Part shown: positions 36,472-46,619 of the stretch, piece after piece | Layout: each line of letters begins with the position of its first letter | How positions within the stretch are numbered: position 1 is the stretch's first letter | Notes under the pieces: model-generated | What the model was told of the DNA's origin: nothing | Database searches by the model: none | What the model saw: the letters and a program-made list of their open reading frames with translations, nothing else | Program-made: the position numbers and the translations under genes | From: Cucumis sativus | Taxonomy: Eukaryota > Streptophyta > Magnoliopsida > Cucurbitales > Cucurbitaceae | Direction of reading: 5' to 3' | DNA: 64,000 bases | NCBI RefSeq assembly: GCF_000004075.3 | Contig: NC_026658.2 | Location: 1,302,001 to 1,366,000 of the forward strand

Positions 36472-38241
36472 TTAACTAACAGAAAGCTTCCTTCTCTTGT
36501 ACCTGACCATAACTTTGCCTTTGACACCCACAACCATAGCATTCCAATCAATTTCAGGAAAAGGAGATATTAGCTCCAGTTCAAAATTTCTTAGCAACTG
36601 ACTCCATATTGCTTTTATCTGTAGATAAGCAAAGGGTTCGCCAAGGCACCCATGCCTGCCACCTCCGAACGAGATGTAGGAGAACGCTCCAGCTGCCTTG
36701 TCTTCATCTCTCCCAGGGGCGAACCTGTCTGGATCATACCTGTCTGGATCCTTATACACATGAGGAAGTCGATTAGCAAAAGCTGGAGATGTGGCAATTA
36801 TATGACCCTTTGGAATATCATATTCTTTCCCCTCTCTGGTTGTAACACTAAAATCACTATGCGAACTTCGCATCAACATAATCAATGGAGGGTGAAGTCT
36901 GAGAGCTTCTTTAATGCACCTATGGAGATTGTCCATTTCAGACAAGATATCATGATCAATCTTATCGCCATGCTTACCCATCAGCTCTTGCTGTTCCTCT
37001 AAAACAGCAGACATGTACTCTTTGTGGCAGAGGAGATAAGCCCCAGTCCAAGTTGAGGTAATAGAACTAGTATGTTGACCTGCAAAAAGAGCAGCTATGA
37101 GCAAACCAGTGACTTCAGAATCTGTTGTTGACCGCCCATCTTTGTACTTTGAGTCAATAAAACATTGCAACATATCATTATCTGAACTCCCGTTGCATTT
37201 TCTGGAAGCTATGATTTTTGCAAAGATATCCGCAAGCTTGCTGCGTGCTTGATCACGACGACGATGAGCCGGGATAGGAAGGTAGGGAAACATAACACTG
37301 ATAGGGAGCATTCCATTGTCAAGGTCATGAAACAAAGCTGAAACATCCGCAAAAAGCTTATCACGAACCTCACTTCCCAAAAGGCATCTACTAGCTGTTA
37401 AGATGATAAGATGTTCCAACTCATACTTGAGATCCACCTCCCCACTGTCACCCCACTTAGAGAAGAAATCCTGCTCAAAATACCCCCACCACATCCCAAG
37501 GTTACAGAGATTCTAAAGAATAATGTACAACAAAGAGAATGGAAATCGAAGACTTGGACGTAATCATCAGAAAAGTAGGATGGATGTTAAATTTAGCATG
37601 CATTATCATTAGCAAGGAGATAAGTAAAACTAGACAGAGCACAGGTTCTTAGAGAATCCTAATATTTACAATCCTTATCTGACGCTTGCATTAAATGAAT
37701 AAGAATATTATAGTCCTTTCCCTTTCATTATTAAATTCTTATCAATTTATTAGATCTATGATGCATTGATACTGACCTCTGCCTCTCTAACCATCTGATC
37801 TACGTATCCTTTCAGTTTTGTGACTCTGAGAGCCTCAGTGAAGAACCTGAACTGTTCTTGACGAATGGAGTAATCCACATCGAACACAACGCCAGGGCCA
37901 AAAGTTGGGACATTAAACTGGTAAACTTCCTGCTGGCTAAGATCAGACTCAGATGCTTTGAAGAAATGTGCAGAAACCTCAGGGCCAATCAAGAAGGTAA
38001 TTTTTTTATGCAATAAGTTAACGGTGAAAACACTCCCAAGTTTAGGGTACTCCTTCCTCAGCATCACAATCGGACCTTTAAGAAAACGGAGCAATCCCCC
38101 AATAAAGGGGATGCCTTTAACAGTGGGAGGAGGCCGTTTGTTAGATCTGGAATTGAGAAGAGCAGAAATAAGCTTTGCGAGGAGTAAAGTGGCGAGAACA
38201 AGAAGACCCACATTGAAGAATTTGATGTTATCAGGTTCCAT
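36472..38241 (-). CDS. CYP51G1: Sterol 14-alpha-demethylase (obtusifoliol), CYP51G
   Basis: ER-bound cytochrome P450 that removes the 14-alpha methyl group of obtusifoliol in phytosterol synthesis. Two exons on the minus strand: 38241-37777 and 37470-36472; GT-AG, phase 0, 487 residues, the normal plant CYP51 length. An N-terminal membrane anchor (VGLLVLATLLLAKLISALL) is followed by the proline-rich hinge KRPPPTVKGIPFIGG. The I-helix reads AGQHTSSIT (about 285-293), with His before Thr as is typical of CYP51. ExxR is at Glu343/Arg346 (EALR), and the heme-binding loop FGGGRHGCLGEPF has the axial Cys at about 430. The N-terminal SRS1 block VYQFNVPTFGPGVVFDVDY is the CYP51 signature. The single intron position agrees with plant CYP51 genes. 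Intact. An ATG-rich open frame antisense to exon 2 is a shadow. Confidence 0.96.
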
Positions 38242-38560
38242 GGCAAAGAACCTGGGAAAGATCTTCCCAGGAATGGGGAGGAGATTGAAGAAGAAACAGA
38301 GGGGGAGAGAGAGAATTGAGAGAAAAATGGAATCGTAATTCTGAGATTGAAGATGGGGAGATTATGAGGAGGAAGGCATTTGAAGGGGAAGAAGAGGACA
38401 GAAACAGACAGCTGGGGAGAGAGAGTGAAGGAGAGATTTTAACAACAGGTGCGTGTGAGTAACAATAGTGAGGATTCCATAGTGGGGGCTTAAGGGTTTA
38501 TCCCTATTTCTGCTTTTGCCCTTCACATGTCTTAAAACAGTGGGTCTCATGGTTTTAACC
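38242..38560 (-). promoter_or_regulatory. CYP51 leader and proximal promoter
   Basis: On the minus strand this is a CT-rich tract (GAGAGAGAG-type on plus) directly upstream of the CYP51 start, as in many plant leaders. The transcription start was not determined. Confidence 0.4.
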
Positions 38561-38569
38561 TTTTATAAT

Positions 38570-40850
38570 ATATTCTAACTTATTTTAAATTTAGCTTTTT
38601 ATAATAAAAAAATGGTTCAAAATAAAATTTAACAAAATATTTACACTTTGTAATAATTTTTTTTCTTTTAATTGTTTAATAAATTTTGTCAAATATTTTG
38701 TTTCTGTAAATAATTTATTAATTCTTTTTATTTTTTAAAAATAATAAATTTTAAAATAAGATTATTTTTAAATATAAAATAATAAATTCAAATATTTTTA
38801 AAATATAGTAAAATAGTAACGTATATTTTGTTATATTTATAAAAAAATGGAAACAGTTTAATCAATTAAAATAATTTCATTTTAAAGAAATTATTGTACC
38901 TTGTTTTTAATTCTAAGATGGATTTTATTTTAGGTTCTAGAATTATTGTTTTAATTTGAATTTTGTTTACTTGTTGGCCTAATTTTTTTTTAAAGATTTA
39001 TGCTTTTAATTTTAATTTTTTCCTAGATACTCATTTTTTATCTTTAATAATTAATTTAAAAATTATAATTTACTAAGTTTTATTATTTTTCAACCCTATT
39101 AAAATTTCACTTCTTAACTATTTTTAAGTAACTAATAAATGCTAATAATACGGACGAAAAATGGTTTAAAAGGGTAAATATTGAAATTTATGAATTAAAT
39201 TTAAAAAAATTCGTAAAAATAGCAAAAGAAAATTATAATAATGTAGTTACATCATTTACATTTTTAAAATTGTAAAAATAGTGTATTTAAAAGTATATTA
39301 TCGTTAATTACGGTCATATTTATCAAAATTGCAATATGAAAAATAGATGTTATAAGCCTGTTTTTTTTCTTCTTTTTTTTCATTTAATGCAATTTCTCTT
39401 AAATTTAAATAAAACTTAAGTCTCGAAGATAAAGATGTCACATTTTGAAATTAAGAGGTTCAACTGAAACTAACTCATAACTTTTAGTGTAATATTTTGA
39501 AAAACATGTGGATGGTAGATTCAAAATCTAAATCTAGAGATCAATTTTTTTTTCTTTTAATATTTTTCATCCTTTCTTCAGATCTTGTTTGAATTATAAC
39601 CTTGTGGTTTAAAAAACAGTTAATATACAAAAGTCAGAAATTATAGCCATTAGCCCAACTTGGGAGCTTTTTTGGGTTTAAATAGTACTTTTGAGTATTA
39701 TTCTTGGCCTTAGTTGATTTTGGTGTTCATAGTTTCAAAATGTTTCTTTTAGGTCTAATTCATAATATATATAATTCAATTTGGTTGTAGGTGAGAATCT
39801 TTTCTTTCCAAATGCATTTTCACAAGTCTAAAAGAGGAGAATATTTAATTTCCTATACTACTTGTTAAGTCAAATGGATTTGATTTCTTCATGATTTAAA
39901 TAATATCAATGTCTAAATTATCTCTAAGTGGCAAATCGTTTATTATTTATTAAGGTTAAAGTATGAAAGATAATCTTTTAACTATATATTTTTTTTTATT
40001 AAACACATGTTTCAAACGGTGTAGTAATACACAATAAGTTTTAAGTATAATCTTGCACTAAAAAAGAAAAAAGAATTACTTTGAGCTTTAATTTATTTCA
40101 TATTTTGAAAATGGTAAGTTATTAAATTTCTTCCATGTACACACTACATATATGAGAGTTCATGCAAACAATTAATTGCTAGCATTTGAGGATGGATATT
40201 TGATAACAATCATTGAAAGCAATTTAAGTGACTTTATTTAAACTGGTAAACTCCATCCACGTATTTGCTTGCATGAATGATCATCATCATTATTTGTATG
40301 GCAATTAATTTACGTAGAGGGTGCAATCAATTAAGAAGTACCCTAAACCTATTTTCACCTGTTGTTAGAATTAAAAGAACTTAAGTATTTGTTGAATGAT
40401 CTTAATGAGTATATTCAATGATTTTGGTTCATTTTTCTAATGCTACCTTTCTTATCTTCCGATTTACACTTTTTTTAGGTATTTCAAAGTTACGATATGA
40501 ATAAAATAGTTCTTACAATTCAACAATGTGTGTCGTTTTTTTTTATATTTCTTTCATAAATGAGATACGGAGATTTGATTTCAATTATGAAATTTACATT
40601 TAACTCCAAATTCAAATCTACCTAGATTGGTTTGGTTTTCTCGGATTTTGGGTTTTTGTATCAAGTTAGTTATTGAAAATTTTACTACAATTTATAAATA
40701 ATTTTGATTAATAATACAATAAATTTGAAATATTAAAAAATTTAGAAAATTGATGTCATAAATCATAAATAAAATTTATTGTATTTTTGTTCCATCTTGG
40801 AAACAAAGAGAAGGCCGGATTGAGATTCAGATTCATCGGAAATTTTAATT
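38570..40850. other. Spacer between divergent CYP51 and OTU1 genes
   Basis: Strongly AT-rich, no gene. Fragments near 38600-38720 and 39230-39350 (ACAAAATATTTACA, AATTGTAAAAATAG) resemble arms of the foldback repeat family described at 16.2 and 60.8 kb, but are too decayed to call. Confidence 0.5.
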
Positions 40851-40878
40851 TTAGCTTTCACCATAGTTGACCTCTTTT

Positions 40879-40912
40879 CATCTTCTTCTTCTTCTTCTTC
40901 TTCTTCTCCGTC
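40879..40912. repeat. CTT trinucleotide repeat in OTU1 upstream region
   Basis: A (CTT)n run of about 9 units, followed by a related CT-rich stretch. It sits in the likely promoter or leader of the otubain gene. The antisense reads as poly-Glu, which explains the spurious minus-strand frame there. Confidence 0.85.
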
Positions 40913-40999
40913 TTCTTCAGCCCTAATCCCTCCCTCCACCACTCCCACTTCTCCTTCATTTCCCATTCCAACGCTCCCTCCATTATTTCCCACCTCAAC

Positions 41000-41110
41000 A
41001 ATGGTTATCTCTCCCCTCCATGGCGCCCTTTTCCCTTTCCTCTTTTAGTATCTGCTTCCCCCTACCTCTGACAACTCACCACTCACTGTCCTTCATTCCC
41101 TTCGTCCTCT
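41000..41110 (+). promoter_or_regulatory. Probable first (leader) exon of OTU1
   Basis: CT-rich leader ending at a good donor, CCTCT/GTAAGA, at 41110/41111. It has two upstream ATGs. The one near 41000 opens a 15-codon frame. The one at 41020, if spliced to 41914, stays open into the main coding frame (see findings). A (CT)n microsatellite begins just inside the intron. Confidence 0.5.
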
Positions 41111-41115
41111 GTAAG

Positions 41116-41117
<2 letters not shown>

Positions 41118-41149
<32 letters not shown>
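41118..41149. repeat. CT dinucleotide microsatellite
   Basis: (CT)16 immediately downstream of the putative leader-exon donor. Confidence 0.95.
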
Positions 41150-41151
<2 letters not shown>

Positions 41152-41984
41152 CTATTGATTCTTGCTTATTGTCGGATCTGGATTCTGATTTACCCGTTTC
41201 TAGTATGGATGGATTTGAGCTTCGATGTTTGCATCGCTTTCTTGGGTTTACCCTACGTGCATGGGAAATTATTTTTGTGTTTACCGTGTAGGCTGAGGGG
41301 ATTTAATAATTTTGGATTTCGATATCTTTTTCCTTATAGATTAAGTTCGAATCAGTGATTTATTACACTTTCATTTCCATATTTTAAGTTCCTGTTGATT
41401 GCCCTAATTTCTGATGCGAAGTGCTCAATCTAATCACTAATGCACATTGAGAAGCAATGTGTGAAGATGTGCAGTTTCTATCTCGATTTTTTATGTTTTA
41501 TTTGATGACCGAACTGGAACCTGACTTTTTTTGTGTCCATTATAACTACGAGCAATTTCTAGTTCTTTAGTAGGATAGATTACTTGCTTGCATCACGATC
41601 TTTAAGAACTCGGCTAAGAAAGTGGATGCCGACTGTATTAGGTTTTTAAAGCTGTGTTTGTTGCAAGTGGTTTGATATTGATGTGCAATATTTTCTTTCT
41701 TTTTTTTATTTTTTTTAATTACTGGCCTGGTCTATATTCACTGGCATTCGATTATCCGTATCATATGGTTTGAGAATGATCGAGTTGTTAACTTGAAAGA
41801 TGAGAAGAAGAATGCTATTGCTACACGTTTATTTATTGCTAGATAATGTTTTTTCAACGCTCAGCAGGTGGCCTCCTAGTAGGCAAGTTTATGAGCTGGG
41901 TGGATCATTACAGTGAAGTTCCAAGGGAAATTCTTGAATAGGTTTTTCAAACCCGACTTGAAACAGAAGTATTTCGTTAAAAGA

Positions 41985-44900
41985 ATGCAGAATCAGGAAA
42001 ATCTCGATGCAGATGGGAAAGCGGAGTCTGTAATATCCATTCAAACATCAGAATACGATTCCTGGGGCAATTTGGGTGATGATGATATCATGCTGCAGAA
42101 ATCTGCAATTTTTGTTCAGGAAGCTGAGAAAGTTCCATTTGTCGGTGACAAGGCATGTTTCACCCAACTAAGTTTTAGTCTCCTGCATTGTCCTGTCTTG
42201 ATCTTGCCACACTTTTTCCCTCCTCTTCCTTCACGTGTCTGTGTTATTTATGATTCTATGCATGTAGGAAACGGAGTTCTACTCCTTAGTCTTTCTTTCT
42301 TTTCCCATAAATTATGCTATGAAGTAGTACTCTTATTTTATTTGCTGCAACATGTTTGGGAAGTTCTCAAAACGTAACCTAGGTTTGGAAATTATTTAGA
42401 ACTTAGAAATGTTTGTGGGATTCTGCATTGCTTTTTGCTTCAAAAGCCACCCTTTCTGTATGTTTAATGGCGTTTTTGGTGTCTAACCTTTGGGCCTACA
42501 GTTCTAACCCTTTTTATCATGTTTTTGTTTGTTCTTAATTCGTATCTTAACAATTGGAGGTCCATCTTATTAGTTATTATTTTTCCTACTTTATTTTGGC
42601 TTGGCTCTATTTTTTCATTTTCATTTCCTGAAAGTGAATCTGTATTCTCTGCTTTTTCCACTCTTTTTACTCCTTTTGGAGTTTGTATTCTTTGAGCAAT
42701 AGTCTCTCTGTTCAAAGTAGTTCTTTCTCTTGTTTTTTAGGGGTGGAAAGGGACTCTTGTGATGTTTGGGCTTGGTGAAGTTTCAAGCTTCCCTTTGGGC
42801 TTCAATTTTGAGGACTTTTTGTAATTACTCTTTAGTTTACATTTTACTTTCTTGGTCCACTTTCTCTAGTAGGGCTTTTGTGTGCTTGGTTTTTTGTATG
42901 CCCTTGAACTCTTTCACTTTTTCTCTATGAATAGTTTTCCATAAAAAAATTTAATTAAAAAAGAAAGAAGTGAATGACTCTTTGAAAGTTCTTTTTACCT
43001 TTTTAACGTATGTTTTGAATGCCTTACAACTGTGGCCTTGTAGTAAGATGTTTTTATCAGTTAATTTTTCTTTTACTCCGTAATGAATCTTAATGGCAAT
43101 GGTTTTGCAGGAACCACTTTCTTCTTTAGAAGCTGAATATAAATCGGGAAGTCCAATTTTGCTGGAGAAAATTAAGGTTTTACTTGTTGCTTATTGTTAT
43201 TTTAGTAGAGTTGTCCTTGGAATAATTATTTATGTTACATGTTATGCAGGTGCTCAGTGGCCAGTATGCTGCCATTCGTCGAACACGTGGTGATGGGAAC
43301 TGCTTTTTCCGAAGCTTCATGTTTTCTTATCTTGTAAGTTTAATTCTTTTAATTTATCTCATTTACTTTGCTATTATACTTTTTGTGCATCATCGAGCAT
43401 CAGCTGTTACTGACTTGGCCTCTCAAATCAGGAACACATTTTAGAGTCACAAGACAAAACTGAAGTTGATCGCATCAAAACAAATGTTGAAAATTGTAGG
43501 AAAACACTTCGAAGTCTGGGATATACAGAATTTACCTTTGAAGATTTTTTTGCGGTAAATTCCTACCATTCCTTTTTTTTTTAAAAAAAAACAATTAATC
43601 TATTGCACATTATCGCCCTATGCTCTAAGCAGTATGGCTTATTTCTTCCATTCAACTGGAATTGGTGGAAGTTGAGAACTATTCATACTAGTCTCTAAAT
43701 GTGTTATTGAACATACCATATATAAATATTGTGTAAGATACTTAATTAGGGAGATTGGTATGGTATTAGTAAGGGGCATAAGGGCAATTAGATTGGGAGT
43801 TGATGTATCTTGTTATAAATAGGAGAGTCAGTGAGGGAAGGTGCCCAGCAATTGTCGAGTGTTATAGGGCTTGGGATGCCATACTCAAGAGGAAGGTTCC
43901 AAGTGCCTTATATTGGATTATCTCGTAGTTCCATCTTTATCAATTTTATTGTTGTTGAGATGTTTTCTTTGCAGTTTGTGATGGTATAGTAGGTTTATTT
44001 TCCCTTTTTTGAACCTTTCCATCTAAGTATGTGCTTTCTCTCCAATTGATGGATATGAATGAGGAAATTAGACCAAACTAAAGAGGACTATAGGGGGCTG
44101 CAAGTTCAATGATGGAAAGGTGGTGATGAGAATCTATTAATGAAATTGGCCCCTCCACTTTGTAATTTCATCCATTAATGAAATTGTCTCTTAACAAAAA
44201 GAAAAAAAGTGGTGATGAGAATCTATTTTTTGTGATGCCAGATTTAACATTAACGTCATTGCAATGACATCTCATATTGAATTAACTTTGAATACGAACA
44301 TTTTGTATATTATGTCTTTACCTCATCGAAGTCCAGTCTTTTTCATAACTCATATATAGACTCTAGAGCTATTCTTTAAAAATGTGTGGACCAACTTTTA
44401 AATACATTGTTCCAGATTTATACTACCTTAAAGATGTCTAGAGCCTAGACTCGTCCTTCTTTATTATTGCTGTCTTTGTTTCATTTTGGTATAAACTGGC
44501 TAGATATCCTTGGTGGTTAATGATGGGTGCCATAAATATAAATTATTTATTAATAAATATGTTTAAAATATCTTTACAGCTATTCCTTGAGCAGCTGGAA
44601 AGTGCTCTTCAAGGAAATGAATCCTCTATAAGGTGTCAATGACCTGCCCTTCTACCTTGGAATTTTGATTCCTGAATTTTTAGTTGATAGTGCAATTTTC
44701 TGTTGCCATCAATTATGAAATTTTGCCATTCATGATTGCATTTGACTCTTATTTTTCTTGGATGCAGTCATGAAGAACTTGTTATTAGGAGTCGGGACCA
44801 GTCTATCTCTGATTATGGTCAGTGATGTTTTATATTCAATATTGAATTCTCTCTTTCCATTTCTACTGACAAAATTGTTTTTCTAGTTGTTATGTTTTTC

Positions 44901-46263
44901 AGGTTTGTTACATCAGGTGAAATACAAAAGCGTTCAGAATTTTTTGAGCCTTTTATTATGGGATTGACAAATGGAACGGTTGATCAGGTTTCCTAAATTT
45001 TTAACCCCTATAAGTTTTGCATTATGTTTTGACTTTTATCTTTAGATTTATGTTGGAAATTCAACCCTACAAGATATTTGAAATCTAAGCTGATTTGGCT
45101 AGGTGAACCCTTTTACAAGTGTAGTTTCAAGCAGAAGCAGCTAATTGTTATAAAGCAATAATGATGATTTAGACCATGTATACCTTGGACAGGAATAAGA
45201 ATGGATATTTACGATTTCCGCTCTTGTTTACTTCTTCTTGGGATTGGAATAAGTATAACCCACTTAAGAATGTAGAACCTTGCTCTTATTTTGGAGCAAC
45301 ATCTTTACTTCATAATAGATAACCATTCTCTCTCCTATTGCTGTTCTATGGGTTCAAAGTCTTTTCTGTGGGTCTGTTGACCTTTTTTCCTCATTCTAAA
45401 AATCTAAATGTTAACAAACAATATCGTATCAACCACCGTTTTCTTATTCCAGACTTCATAATAATTGTAGTAAACAAAGTTTCAGAAATTCTATTTCAAA
45501 TCCTTTTTTTTTTTTCTATTCAATCAGACATGATGGATTGCCATATGGTTTTATTCCCTCATTAAATAAACTAAGCCTTGGGTTCATGATTTTATCATCA
45601 CATTTATATTTAAATGAAATCACTTTAGCCTTATTATTTCCCTTTTTTTGAGTGCACATGTGGGGATTTAAACTTTTCAACCTTGTTTCCATTTCAAAAG
45701 AAAAAAAAAAAAAATTTAAACTTTTGACCTTTTGGTCTGCTATTATTCCCTTTTTGGTGGATCAGAATCCCAAACAACAGTAAGCCTTGGTCTTTGTGTT
45801 TGGGGGTTAACTTTTCCAAGGGTTGGTCACTTATGATGATAATTTTTAGTTTTTGGTTTGGTGGGGAAACTAGACATAGACCTGAACATGGTTGGACTCG
45901 TATTAACTTTGTAAAAAGTCAAATGAACATTTAATTTCTTATTTAAGAAGAAAGAGAACCTATTTATCATGACTTCCAATCTCATCCTCTTTGGCACAGT
46001 TCTGCAAGACAGCAGTTGAACCAATGGGTGAAGAGAGTGATCATGTACACATAATTGCCTTATCTGATGCTTTGGGTGTGCCGATTCGTGTTCTGTACCT
46101 TGATCGAAGCTCCTGTGATTCTGGTGGCCTCAGTGTAAACCACCATGATTTTGTTCCTGCTACCACTGAGGTCGCAAGTGGTAGTGCTGCCTCTGAGATA
46201 AAGATCCCTTTCATTACTTTGCTCTATCGCCCTGGTCATTATGATATCCTTTATCCAAAATGA
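41985..46263 (+). CDS. OTU1: Otubain-like ubiquitin thioesterase (OTU1-type)
   Basis: Cysteine protease of the otubain (peptidase C65) family that cleaves ubiquitin chains. Coding exons: 41985-42152, 43111-43176, 43250-43333, 43432-43554, 44580-44632, 44768-44817, 44887-44987, 46000-46263; 302 residues. The start gives MQNQ, as in the Arabidopsis homologue. The catalytic triad is visible: Asp93 and Cys96 in TRGDGNCFFRSF, and His295 in RPGHYDILYP. EPLSSL...SGSPILLEKI and VEPMGEESDHVHI are family blocks. Exon 1 ends in AAG/GCATGT, so intron 1 uses a GC donor; any nearby GT donor would put a stop directly in frame. The protein stops right after ILYPK, shorter than the Arabidopsis protein, which has a short tail. 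A spliced 3' untranslated exon is likely at 46542-46611. Introns 1, 4 and 7 are large, and transposon remnants were found in introns 1 and 4. Confidence 0.93.
42725..42965 (+). mobile_element. LINE 3' end in OTU1 intron 1
   Basis: Shifting frames recover the conserved end of plant LINE ORF2: FQASLWAS, then FCNYSLVYILLSW. These are followed by the usual 3' untranslated signature (TTTTTTGTATGCCC, TTCACTTTTTCTC) and an A-run near 42945. The element is 5'-truncated and has the same orientation as the gene. Upstream sequence to about 42420 may be part of it but is not recognisable. Confidence 0.7.
43690..43980 (+). mobile_element. Possible LTR fragment in OTU1 intron 4
   Basis: Contains a promoter-like TTATAAATAGGAGAGTCAG, then GGAAGGTTCCAAGTGCC and TTTATCAATTTTATTG. 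These resemble the R/U5 part of plant copia LTRs as I remember them. No terminal TG...CA pair or target duplication was resolved, so it may be a solo-LTR relic. Confidence 0.4.
44139..44208 (+). mobile_element. LINE 3' scrap flanked by 19-bp target-site duplication
   Basis: A 70-base insert ending in an A-rich tail (AACAAAAAGAAAAAAA) is bracketed by identical 19-base repeats, GTGGTGATGAGAATCTATT at 44120-44138 and 44209-44227. The insert's end (CCATTAATGAAATTGTCTC) is typical of plant LINE 3' ends. This is a heavily 5'-truncated target-primed insertion. The perfect duplication suggests it is fairly young. Confidence 0.85.
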
Positions 46264-46541
46264 TGGTAAACTTCTCTCACGAACTTATTGGAAAATTTTC
46301 CATAGAAATATCACTTCTTCCCCACCTATTATATGCAACAGATCAAATTTAATCTTTATAAAATGTTGATGTTTAAGAATTAAGAGTATATTATGGCTGC
46401 CATATCCTCATTCCGCATGCAAAAATGATATTTTCATCTGTAGTTGTCTACCGTTATTTGCAAATTTGTTCAAGTCTTTGATTCACTTGAGGATTTTTGT
46501 TCTGGGTGGTTCAGCTTGAATTATATGTTATTTATTTCAGG

Positions 46542-46611
46542 GTGGTGGGGCTCTCAGAGTTGAACTGCATTGACACGGCGGACATGGATCCAAGCTTCGA
46601 CAAGATTAAAG
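46542..46611 (+). other. Possible 3' untranslated exon of OTU1
   Basis: Directly after the OTU1 stop there is a donor (GATG/GTAAAC at about 46266). A strong acceptor TTATTTCAG at about 46541 begins a GC-richer block (GGTGGTGGGGCTCTCAGAG...), unlike the AT-rich surroundings. The block ends near GATTAAAG/GTTGG. It could be a spliced 3' untranslated exon or the remains of a longer C-terminal exon. Confidence 0.45.
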
Positions 46612-46619
46612 GTTGGATC

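Noticed and set aside
36652..37002. Plus-strand open frame of 116 codons
   Set aside because: Antisense shadow of CYP51 exon 2.
40763..40993. Minus-strand acidic (poly-Glu) frame
   Set aside because: Produced by the CTT repeat in the OTU1 upstream region; no domain and no conservation expected.
19066..46263. Biosynthetic gene cluster including CYP51 (sterol-triterpenoid type)
   Set aside because: Neighbours are unrelated housekeeping genes and no oxidosqualene cyclase, acyltransferase or further P450 is present.
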